Positions 30,160 to 41,596 of a stretch of DNA of 64,000 nucleotides are shown in pieces. The stretch covers positions 16,808,287-16,872,286 of the forward strand of contig NC_049989.1 of NCBI RefSeq assembly GCF_000003815.2. The letters run 5' to 3'. The notes beneath the pieces are model-generated. The model did no database searches. It worked only from the letters and a program-made list of their open reading frames with translations, and was not told the origin of the DNA. The translations under genes were made by a program, and so were the position numbers. The number at the start of each line of letters is the position of its first letter. The first letter of the stretch is position 1. This stretch comes from Branchiostoma floridae (lineage: Eukaryota; Chordata; Leptocardii; Amphioxiformes; Branchiostomatidae).

Positions 30160-31800
30160 TCGCTATTAGTGTGAGCGAAACTTGTTGGTTTTAGACAGAT
30201 GTCAGAATCTTAATTGCTACATGGATTGCTGTCCCCGTAGGTTGGTCTAATGGCACTCGCAGGGTGAAGGTTCGAATTTTCAACTGGATGCGACTTTAGG
30301 ACGTTTTCAGACTCCATCGTATCTGTGCTTAAGTAAGAAACCCGTTTCTTTAGATTGTTGTAGAACTTTGGTTAAATAGCTCGCAAAGTCACAAAATGGC
30401 GTCTTCCTATCAGTACAGAGTTTTCAGATGCCCGGTGTGGACTCCGAGAAGAAACTTACGTCTCTAAGAAAAGGAAAGGTGAGTAGACGTAAAAGTCGCC
30501 AAGTTTGGTTGTTCTATTACAATCCGTTACAGCGTCAAAGTTCCCCCCCCCCCCATTCTGGAAAGGTTTAAAATCACAATCATAGATATTGAATGGGCAA
30601 AAAAGGTAAGAAGCTAGACATCTACTCACAGACATCAAATCACAATTTCTAGCGTTTGACGTAGTCATTAGCGTGAAATTGCGTTTCTGCAGTAACACAG
30701 TTAGGTTATGCAGGTGAAGTGTTGTACACAGGTGAAGACTAATGAGGGAGTGGCATCCAGGTGTGCGAGTGCAGACAATGGATAAGAGGAAAGTGACAAG
30801 CTGAGATAGTCATTCGAGGTCGCCACTGCTACAGCTACTGCCGTGTCTTCTTTTTGTCGGCAAGTGGCTTGCCCCTTTGTCCTGCAGATAGTAGCAGGCT
30901 GGAGACATAGAGTGAGTAATGGTGAATTCCTGCATTGCAGTTTGATAACTTGCGAGGGTTGCTTTTCTTAACTCAAAACAAGTACCATGGTCGTCAATGC
31001 TCAAATGTTTACAAGTAGTACGTTTTATAGAAACATTAATCAAGTGATATTTAAAAATCAACATCATATTCAAGTTTTTTTTCTAATATTGAATATCATG
31101 GAGGTTATATCTTTTCACAAGTGTCTATCTGTCCGTTGATCAAGAACGGCAAAATGGATCGGTTTCATAATTGGTGTGTTTGAAGGGCGTGACAAAAACT
31201 GGTAATGATTGTAGTACAAGTAAACATTCTGGGCTGATATGTTTAATTCTTAACATGGTACGGTTACGATTTTGCAATGTGAGGTAGCCCTTGTCCTCAG
31301 AAAGAAGTGAAATAAGTTTACCCTTCTTTCTGCTAGTTTAGAAAAAAAAATTTAGGTAAAACATTGCGAAGGCGATTATCCAAGATTCGGGTAACTTAGA
31401 CAAAGTTAAATGTATTGTAGCAGTTTTGCCAATGTACCTCTGTACAGGACACCATATGGTCTTCATAGTCGGATAGCTTTTTACGTAAGGAATAGTGGGG
31501 CAGGTTTTAAGCCCCTAACGTTTAGTTTCAAAACTGCATTTTTGTTTGTATTCCATATAGGATAATAAACTAACAATCAACCATTTGAGCCATGTAGGTA
31601 CGAGTTTTGGTAAGTATATGAACAATGGTATGTATTTATTAGAAATGAGGGCTTAATTTGCATAATCATTGAGAAAATTGTATGGTTCTATTGTTTTCCA
31701 TAACAAGACATATGTAAATCACATGTGATTTATACTAGGTGGAACATAAACAGATAAGAGACATGCAAACTAACTAATTTGAACGGAACATTGACTTTTA
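30160..31800. other. Region between the two minus-strand genes, no exon recognised
   Basis: No further LDLa, transmembrane or other exon could be found on the minus strand between the NPMY gene start and the last LDLa exon, so the end of the LDLa gene is unresolved. There is a C-homopolymer at about 30542-30553. Confidence 0.45.
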
Positions 31801-31825
31801 ATTAAATACTATTTCGGAAACTTAC

Positions 31826-34800
31826 TACAGTTTTGCTCATCACTGCTGTCCCGACAGTCATTGCGACCATCACATCTAGTAGCCGGGTTAAAAGAAGCCC
31901 CGTCCAAACAAGTCGAGACAGCTGAGGGTGAAAAGAAACAAAATCGGAAACAGTTTTTATAGACTACTTTTAACTTGACTTCTAATTTGTACATAGGATG
32001 CAGTTTTACTTTCCGCATAAAATCGAAGATTGCAACTTGTTGCAGGTTTGTACATGTTTTCAACATTCAACTACGAAAAATACCATAATGTGACAAAAAC
32101 TGGTTGTAAAGTTTAAACTTTGTTCCAACACAACAGAAGAAAGACTCACTATATAAATATTCGGTAGGGCCCGTTATGGTAAGTCTTTCTTCTGTTCTGT
32201 TGGGACAAAGTTTAAACTTTACAACTATGGATTCTACCAACACTGATGAGCTTTCATTTGGATATGAAAAAAAAATGGTTAGCTCTCCACTCACGACAAA
32301 ACAGCTCATCACTGCCATCTTTACAATCGGCCCTTCCATCACATTTTGATTCTGGTCGAATGCAGTCTCGAGCTTCGTTACTGCATCTTACCATGTTCTG
32401 TTGTCGCTCGCCTTTGGAGTAAGGGTGAAAACTTTAATTTGTAGTTAGTTAAATTAAATTGTAACAAGAAAATTCAATGCTAACGTTTGCGGAATCAGAA
32501 TAAAGCCTAATCACTTCAACTGAAAAGCATTCACATAGGCATAAAGTATGTACTAACACCATAAAACAACCTTACCAATAAGTATAACACAGTATATGTG
32601 CTTAATTAGCATAGAGCAAGTCATAGATCGTAACTAGTTTTAGTACATGACCTTGAATAACACAAAAAAAGGTTTAAGCATAGCTCGATATCTTTGGAGG
32701 TTTAACATGAAACATCAAATTGTTTTGTGGATGGCATTTAGATTGTTTTGTCTGTGCAATCATTATCGCATGGTTAAGAAATGAAATGATATGCAACCAC
32801 AACGCTAGACATGATTGCCGGATAGAATATCATCGATATATTCCTGTTTACATTGTACATAATCGTAGGCAATAACACGAAGCCTCAACTTTGCTATGAT
32901 TTAAATATTGACATTTTACTTACAACAGTGAAGCTCGTCTGTGGTGTCTCCACAGTCATCTCTGCCGTCACATATTTGTGTCTTATCAAATATGTTTCCA
33001 TTTGCGCACACCTCTGTATATAATTAAATACATTGTAGAAGACAGACATAAGATAGCGATTTGTTAAATGATTTTGTCTAAATAATAGCTTATGGATGTT
33101 AACAAAATATATTGACAAACAACATTGTCTAGCACAGGTATTTTACTACAATAATGCACATGGTACTTAGACTTATATTTTTGGCTGGAGCAGACACATG
33201 CTGTATTCAACTAAAATGGTCGTGTTTCACGTTACCTGTAATAAGCCATTGGACAAAGAATCTGCAATAAACTACTATACTTGTTTAGATAATATATATT
33301 TTAGCAATATTCCCTAAACATTATTGTATATTGCATTTGCATCAAGAAAGTCATTTAAAAATTCATTTAGAAAGTCATTTCCTAAACCTAAGAATTTATT
33401 TAAGCCTACATCCTTACAATATAGCTAAAGATATACCAAAAATTATTATAAAATCTAAGACTGTTGTTCTATTGGTGCCACTAAGTGGCACAAAACTGGC
33501 AGCACTCTTTAAGCTATCGACCGCACAAAAACTACAACATAACTCCACTGCAGTACCTTAGATAGCCGCCAGTAGGTATTAAATTTGACCTTCTATTTCC
33601 CGACCTCAGCATTTCAGGCTTGTCGAGTAATGCTATTTACACAACCATCAACACCCCACACACAAACATGCAGATAACATAACCGGTTAGCCTCTTGGCG
33701 AAGGTATTTATCCGTTTAGCACATTACCACAATCGACTTCATCGCTCCCATCATCACAGTCGGCTGCCCCGTCACAGATGACGTCATACACGTCACAGTT
33801 TCCGTCTGAGCAGACGACTGTTCTGTTAAATCCCGAGCAAGCTTGTTGAATAAATGCCCAAAATACACAATGTCAACCCTCAACAGGACACCTTAACGGA
33901 CTGATCAATTAGTCACCCATGTTTTTATCTTCTTTTTTTTTCAAAAATTATTACTACGCAACCACCTCCATTCTTTTTCTGAAATGATGTGGGTCCACAT
34001 TTGTGACAAAAATCAAATATTCTTACATTTTGCTACTTTTTGGTTTAAGAAAAGAAGAAGACAAGAAATATTCATTTTTTTTTAAAGTTTCAATTTTGCA
34101 GGGGCTTTTAGTTTCCACAGAAATGCCAATGTTTTTTTTGTAAATGCTATGTTTAATGCTTGAAGGCATTACAGTAATAGAAAAAAGTAATGACTATTAC
34201 ACTTTAGCACTTTTTTTTATTGATTTTCATGACAGTTTAGCTGTAAATATGCAACATCTGTTTAATCTGTCACCCTGGGGCTCGCGCGGACCCTTAGCGC
34301 TACATTGGAGTTTAAGTGATTATCATCTAAATGTAAAAACAGTGAGTAAAACAGCTCGAATTTTTTTTATTCCTAAACTTTAAACATTTTGATAAATGCA
34401 TGAAAGAAATCTATGAATGATTCCTATGGTAACCATAGCTAAGAATTCTTTCATCGAGACCTTATAAATATGCATGTGTCAAATATGTATACGCTTTTAT
34501 TTGTATTGTCAATATCTCAGGTGGATATCCGATATTTCAGTTGGAATAGCCGAATGAATTTGCTACGAAAAATATATAAGGCTCGGCAGGCATCACTTGC
34601 GAGCAAATGAAGTATAATCACCCTATGCAAAAATGGACAGCTTCAAAAGTGAATTTTGAAAAACTGCAAGAATGGACTATCCCAGTGACACTCCACGTAA
34701 AGTGGAGTAGTTCATAAATACCTCCTCTAAAAAATTTTTAGCATTATCACCTTAGCCTGAACATGAATCTAAAAAATTGACACTTCCAGGGCACCCAATG

Positions 34801-37800
34801 TGAAATACTACAAACAAAACCAATTCCACTCAAAATGTTAATTTTTTTGTTAACAAAAAACCCTTTTATTAGAGGTAGCTACTTTAAGAAGAAAAAAGAA
34901 TACAACAAACTAATTCGAAAGCGAAAAAAAGAGTATGAAACTGACTGTCTAATGCAACTGCAAAATCTTCAGCAAACTAATCCAACCGCCTTTTGGAATC
35001 TGCTCAAACAACTTAAAAACGCCAACTCCACACTTCAAGAAGACATCCCGCCTGACTCTTGGATAAATCACTTCAAATCCCTACACCAGAAACGTAGGAT
35101 AGAGCAGCAGAATTTTGATAGTGCATTTGAGCAGAAAATTATAGACGAACTAAAGATATTAAAGGAACGAGATTTAAACGAAGGGCCCATAGATTACCCC
35201 ATCACAGAGGCAGAAATTAGTAGCTCAATAAAGGCCCTCAAAAACAAAAAGGCGAGCGGCGAAGACATGATAAACAACGAAATGCTGAAAGCAGGACACA
35301 ACTTTCTATTACGGCCTCTTGTTAAACTATTTAACCGCATTTTTTCAAGTGGAATATTCCCCCAAACGTGGTCAAACAGCTACATAGTGCCCATATACAA
35401 ATCAGGAAGAAAAGACGACCCTAACAACTACCGCGGGATATCTATCTCTAGCTGCCTCGGAAAACTGTTTACCTCTGTACTAAACAGAAGACTCTCCTCT
35501 TTTCTTGAGGAAAATGAAATCCTTAAACCAAATCAAGCTGGGTTCCGAAAGAATTACAGAACGTCGGACAATATATTTATCCTAAAAACGTTAATCTCCA
35601 AATATACACAGTCAAGAAAACAACTCTTCGCCTGCTTCGTAGACCTATCCAAAGCATTTGATTCAATTTGGCACGAGGGCTTATTATTCAAAATCCTATC
35701 GAAGGGTATTTCCGGTAGATTTTTCGATATGCTAAAAAGTTTATATAGTCAATCCGTAGCTAGTGTGAAAACCAATATAGGTTTAAGTGAAAATTTCCAT
35801 GTTGAGATAGGAGTTAGACAAGGTTGTGTTTTAAGTCATTCCCTATTTAACCTGTATGTCAGTGACTTAGCAGACGAGCTGAATACAGGAGATTTTGATG
35901 CGCCCCTGTTAAATACATCAAAAGTATCAAGTCTATTTTATGCCGATGACCTTGTCCTACTATCAACGGGCCAAAATGGCCTCCAAAATGCAATTAACAC
36001 ACTAGGTCGTTACTGCAACAAATGGAAACTATCAGTGAACCTAAATAAGACAAAAGTAATTGTATTTAACAAAAAGGGTCATAAAAAATTATGTTCTCAA
36101 ATTTCAAATTCCATTTACTAAACAAAAGCATAGAGATAGTTTCCTCATACTGCTATTTAGGAGTGGTGTTTACAGCCGGGTGCAATTTCACAACAGCGAT
36201 TAAAACTTTACAAAAGAAAGCTCTAAGAGCTCTGTTCAGCATTAAAACAACCCTAGGAGATACAAACCCTCCCATTTCAGTATATTGTAAACTATTTGAT
36301 GCCTGCGTTGTCCCAATATTGACTTATGGTGCAGAAGTATGGGGCAAGAGTGGATTGAACGACAAGTCACCAATTGAACAACTTCATCTTAAGTTTTGTA
36401 AATGGATGTTAGGTGTAAGAAAAAACTCGAGTAATCTAGCAACAAGAGCAGAATTGGGCAGGTATCCCCTGTGGATTGAAGTATATACTAGATTATATTC
36501 ATATTACAAAAGATTAGTTAAAGAAGTTCCAACAAATAGCCTACAATTTGAAGCCTTCCTTGTACAACAGGACTTGCACAGACGTAAGCTACCATGTTGG
36601 CTATCCAATGTTAGTAAAATCCTGGAGGAGTCAGGGTTTGCGTACCTATTGCTTAACAGTGATCACAACACATCGTTGGCTCAGGCTGAAATAAAACAAA
36701 ACTTTTACTCAGAAATTAACTCCCCTGGTATTAAAGAAAACCAAGGGAATAAATTAAGAACCTACAGAAAATTCAAGTATACATATGAAAGAGAAAAATA
36801 CCTCGATATAACAAATTTTAGCTATCGCCGAGCCATGACTAAACTAAGGATCAGCGATCATCCTCTACAAATTGAAGCCGGTAGATACACCCGCACTCCT
36901 CCAAATGATAGATTATGTATGTTTTGTGATAAGAACTATAGGTATATAGAAGATGAAGCGCACTTTCTTCAAGAATGCTCACTGTATAAAGATATACGCA
37001 ATACCTTTGTTAATAGTACTACACTTGCAAAACAGAAATATGCACAACTAACAAAAGAAGACTTTTTCAAATATATAATGACATCAGTTAACTATGATTT
37101 GATAGAAGAACTCTGTAAGTTCGTACTCTGTAAGTTCGTCTTCACATGTTTTAAGAAGAGGGAGGAAGCATGTAGAAATATAGTCGTAAGTAGAACATAG
37201 AATAGCTTACTTATCAGACTCTTTGTATGCGACTTACTGCATTTAGCCCTAGGAGGGCATGAATATGCAATAAACTTCATTGTCATTGTTAATCAACCCT
37301 ATTCAAAATTGAATTATAAAAAGAATGTCCCTGTGTCTGAATGCACACTTTCAAATTTCACATTTCGGATGAAAATGGCACAAAACATCAATTTGATGCT
37401 TTTGGAGACAAAGATATAAATAAATTCCTGTGGGCATATGTCAACGGCATTCCTGTGCCAGGTTTTTGTTCAAACAACAACTAAAGGCAAATGAGCCAAA
37501 TTTTACTTTTTTTGTCTAAAATGGCAAAATTCAAAATTATTCATATTCAAGTAAGCCAAAATTGTCGAAAATCTTCAAACGGCATATGTACAAGGAATCT
37601 GTGTAACGAATTTCAGGTCAAGTTTGTAATCTTAATGAAAAGAAGGTGAGTATCTGGAGCGCAGTGTTTCCATTTCTATCGGAAGCCGGACCCCCCCCCA
37701 AATAGATTAATAAAATCTAAAAACACAGTTTATTGTCTTGTGTAGATGGACAATTACAGAAAATTGCAGAACAAAATCTTTAGAAACAAAACAAACAAAA

Positions 37801-39146
37801 AGCAGAATAGATAGTGCTGTGGCCAGCAGTGTAATAACTGTGTGAACCATGCTTTTGTTGATGGGATACCTATTCCTTAACAAAAAGCAGAATGAGAATG
37901 TCCGTTACAAGTTGTGTTGCCCTTAGCATTGTTGCCTGGACCCAAGTTACACATCCATTCACCAGTATGAAGTTCATTGTTTGAACCGCTTTGGTATATC
38001 CTAAAACAAACATACAAGCAATGACCACTTACCCTCAAAAAACATGATCTCATAGATTACGGTTTGAGAAGTTAGAGAAGTAAATTCCAGGCGCCAATGC
38101 TGCCCAGTGGAAAGGAATCCACTCAGATCGACAACACCTGCTAATGTTTCTAAATCGTTGAATTCCTTAACAACATTCCATCGTCGTCCTGCTGTTGTCG
38201 AACGCAAAACCGTCACGTCCGGGGTATTCCTGCGCTCCATGACTAAACGGATCCGGGAAAGTGTTTTCGGTGTCTGGAGGTCAAACGTCAGCCACCATGT
38301 CCCCTCCTCAGGCGCACGCTTCCAGCCTGTGTTCAAGTTGAAGTCCAAGACGTAGCCGGCCACATATTGCACACCGTCCTGTCCTCCCCACACGTCTGAA
38401 GTCACCCATGTAGGGTCAGTCTCCAACCATCCACCTAAACAGAGACAGTTGTTTCAAATATTTGGAAGTGTATGAGTTTGTTTGCGTCTGTCGATTGATT
38501 TCTAAATGCCTTTCTTCTAATGATTTAAAATCGTATAAATGAATGCAGAGGTATTCATTACTGGAGAAAAAACAGACATCTACATTAGGGCTTTACATCC
38601 GTCCCTACTGGGTTGGGTTGGGTTGCCATGGACATATTGTAACGTACGATTTAGTGTTCAAGAGTCACTTCTGATACCTACATAACGTGGCGTAGCCGAA
38701 GCAGTGGCTGTCCATTCCTTGAGCAAGGCAGAAGTCAACCTACGTCCCTTCTCATAGCAGACGCACGCAAGCCTATAACGTAACGCTTAGCGCTTGTTTT
38801 TTATGCATTCGTACGACAATTGCTAGAGATTTTTTGATTGTTTTGGCGTCCAGGTCTTCCTACTTTTAGTCGTAGTACAAAGAATTTGTGCAATAAATGG
38901 CCTTATAAAACGACGATATTTTATAATCTAATGGCTTTGTGGCTAATATTTACCCCCTGAAGAATCATGATTTCATGTCGTTACCTTGTTAACAACACCT
39001 CTGCTATCCCCCACCCCCATCCTACCTCAGAATTAAAGAAAAATAAATAAACAAAAAAACGCTCACTTACCCGTCAGTGCAGATGTACTTGTCACATAGT
39101 GGTAGAGACTCCACATCAACAATAGTGATGTTTTAGAGGGCGGCAT
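31826..39146 (-). CDS. F5/8C-like plus LDL-receptor class A domain protein (3' end unresolved)
   Basis: Exons in transcript order: 39146-39071 (start and signal peptide, [16 protein letters not shown]), 38434-38033 (F5/8C/galactose-binding-like domain, residues 26-159, with [16 protein letters not shown] and a closing EIMFFEG), 33841-33728, 33013-32924, 32411-32295 and 31921-31826 (four LDLa modules). They total 895 nt, 298 codons plus 1, and every internal exon is phase 1-1. LDLa modules show CDGxxDCxDxSDE-type calcium-binding ends; the second is short with only four cysteines. Family knowledge: LDLa binds basic ligands with calcium, and discoidin-like domains bind glycans or lipids. The chain is secreted or membrane-tethered. 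No terminal exon was found: reading on past 31826 gives five codons (SKFPK after the last cysteine) and a stop at 31809, while phase also allows joining to the transmembrane exon at 28911. The first LDLa intron is enlarged by a LINE. Confidence 0.72.
32104..32225. mobile_element. Foldback element with about 43-bp arms
   Basis: TTGTAAAGTTTAAACTTTGT at the left and ACAAAGTTTAAACTTTACAA at the right are exact complements. The arms continue through CAACA(C)AACAGAAGAAAGACT, with a loop of about 40 nt. Each arm contains the palindrome AAAGTTTAAACTTT. It sits about 70 bp downstream of the donor of the LDLa exon 32411-32295. Confidence 0.85.
34835..37290 (+). mobile_element. 5'-truncated LINE with reverse transcriptase (L2/CR1/I-like group)
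   Basis: Seen: reverse transcriptase motifs in order in 34835-36121 ([41 protein letters not shown]). The frame then shifts within an A-run near 36085 and continues in 36091-37200 with the C-terminal tail, including [20 protein letters not shown] and a C-x2-C-x10-H-x4-C finger (CMFCDKN ... HFLQEC). No AP-endonuclease is present, so it is truncated at the 5' end. The 3' end is CAATAAACTTCATTGTCATTG, a short tandem tail. Apart from the one frameshift it is open over 780 codons, so the insertion is fairly recent. It lies antisense inside the large intron of the minus-strand F5/8C-LDLa gene. Confidence 0.92.
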
Positions 39147-41596
39147 TTTCACATTGAGCTATAGGAAACTGCATCCAACATATTCACTGATGTTAACTAC
39201 AGATGAACGGTGTAGCCGTGCAAAATAAGGCGTGTACAGCCAGATTCCATTGTTAATAATTTATAGACGCCCTTTGGTATTTCAATTTGCAGGGTCGAGG
39301 ATCGCTGTGGAATATTGCATTAGACACTACCTTCGAAGACTAAACTTTGATGAAAATTACCACAGCCATTGTGACTTTACAATTGTCACTTTAGTAGTAG
39401 TACATATCTATGTATTCTAAACTCATAGCTATACTTAGTTTTGTTGGATAGAAAGAAAAGAAATGTACTAAAACATGCAACTCGATAACTTTTTTCTTGC
39501 ATATTTCTCTAGACCTTCGTTTACGATGCAGCTGTGCCTGTAGACGAAAATTAATTTCTGCTTGATTTGCAGGCTTGCATGTAAAATGGCGATATTCGAT
39601 ACGCATGTCGAAAAATAAATTACTGACGCACTGAAGACAAAAAATTATGAAGTAATCATTTCATTTGAATTCAGCTCTTGGAATGAATCACAAACATTTC
39701 GTCAAATGGTTGCTGGTCCGTATACCATGTACCTTATCCCTATTAAATTCGTTACCAACTTTGTATTGGTTCCGGCCGTAGTTTGATAAAAGAAAACATA
39801 GTATTCTATTGATCTGTATGCTAGAGTTATTAATGTAGTGTAAAACTTTCGAAGTTGTGGATGGGTATTTAAAATGATAGTTTGGTTATTAGGTGTAATG
39901 TAACCATGTTATCTTAAAGTGGTATGGTTGTGCTTCTTTAGTTACAAACATGCGCACCCCCCTCTTTGCTTTGCTCATAGTGCACAACGTTTCTAAGCAT
40001 GCAATAAAAAAAAAACTGTGACGTGGATATAATGCGGCAGCAGAACACATGTTTCATTATCGACACCCAGATCCATGACGTATAGGTAAAAAAAAACAGG
40101 CCGAATACGTTGATTAAAAAGCTCAAATCGAACACAGCCAATTAAAGTTTTTGCATACCTCTTGCGATACCTCATCTGTGTGCCGTCACAGCATGGCCCC
40201 GAAAATTTGAGGAACGTGGGTAATGTTAATTTCATTATATTGATGATATCCGTGAGCGTATCAATTTTCTGCTTTTACCAAATATATCGTACAAAAAACC
40301 ATCACATACATGTCGTATATTAAAAAAAATGGAAAACAAAACGGATTACAAAAAAGAAAAGGTATACAAATGACAATGAATACTAACGTTAGTTTGAAAG
40401 TCTAGTTGTGAAATAATTGAATAGAAGAATTTTTGTACGCCATACATACTCTCTGTACTGAGTAGTTTATTTCATCTTCCTCGCCACTTAGAATTTATGA
40501 TAAATACAACTCTTGGCTCTATTCTCGATACGCGAGATCGCATACATTTTCGGTTCCACCCACATAGTGAAATCAGTGTGGTCATCGAAGAAATGGTTTG
40601 GCCGTTTCGTGAAAACAGCTGTGCAGAGCTTCGCATAATAAGCCATTTAATTGTTTGTAAACATGCATAATATGGTAGAATAGGTTTGGTTCAATAGTAA
40701 TTGGGAGTGTTTAAGGTCAGGCGTGTCGAAGGTGATATGTAAAGCGCAAAATCTTATCAAGTAGAATCAACTCACAAAGTCCACATTAAAAAGAAGATGT
40801 TTCTTGGCTTATGCTGTAGCATTTTAGAAATGTCTTTAACAAGATAATTATAACTTTGACAAATGACAAGTAAAACTATTCATAACATCTGCTTGACGTT
40901 CTAAATATTTTTACTGTGTAAATACATGTTAGGAACATTTCTAACAGCAAATACATTATTCGTGTTAGTTTCTAAACTGAGAGAGAGAGAGAGAGGGGGG
41001 AGAAAGAGGGAGAGACAGAGAGAGAGAGAGAAAAGCTATATTAGCACCTTCGTTTATGGGGGCAATAACCCTAACCTGCCGTCTGGAAAAATGGTAGGGG
41101 GAGGGGGCAGTAAAAATAAAATAGAAACATAGATGTTTAGAAATCCTTCTAAATAAAGAGAAATGTGTACATTTACTTTTAAACACTTAATAACATATAC
41201 AGACAAGTTAGAGATTCAATTTTAACTATTGTGACGGGAATATTCTTAGAGTAAACGAGTTTAGACTTATTACAGATATAATTCTGAACCATATTGGTTC
41301 TTTGGAATTGACTCTATATTTAGGTTTGCAACGTTCAAAACACAATTGGAATGTCCCGGTTTACTAGCAGTCCGTTTTGTCTGGGAAATCCTTGACAAAT
41401 TTTGTTACAAATTCATCAGCCACTGAAGACTTTCGTCAACTATGTGCTCCGCCTATTCGTAAAGTAAGGCATGTAGAGTTTGTGTGTAATTCTATAGCCC
41501 AGTACTTGTAATTACTTTGTCATGACGTATCATTGTGCCAGGGTAAACCCAGCACACGGAATGCTATCTACCGTCGTCAAATAAAAGCCCTCCGTC
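39147..41596. promoter_or_regulatory. Divergent intergenic region between the two F5/8C-LDLa genes
   Basis: It separates the two start codons (39146 minus, 41597 plus) and so should hold both promoters. I see no clear TATA box at a proper distance and no conserved element. It contains a (GA)n run at 40979-41032 and a short G-rich stretch. Confidence 0.45.
40979..41032. repeat. (GA)n [14 protein letters not shown]
   Basis: GAGAGA run with GGGG and GACA interruptions. Confidence 0.9.

Noticed and set aside
41579-41587. AAATAAAAG as a TATA box for the mosaic gene
   Set aside because: It lies only about 10-18 nt before the start codon, too close for a transcript start between them.
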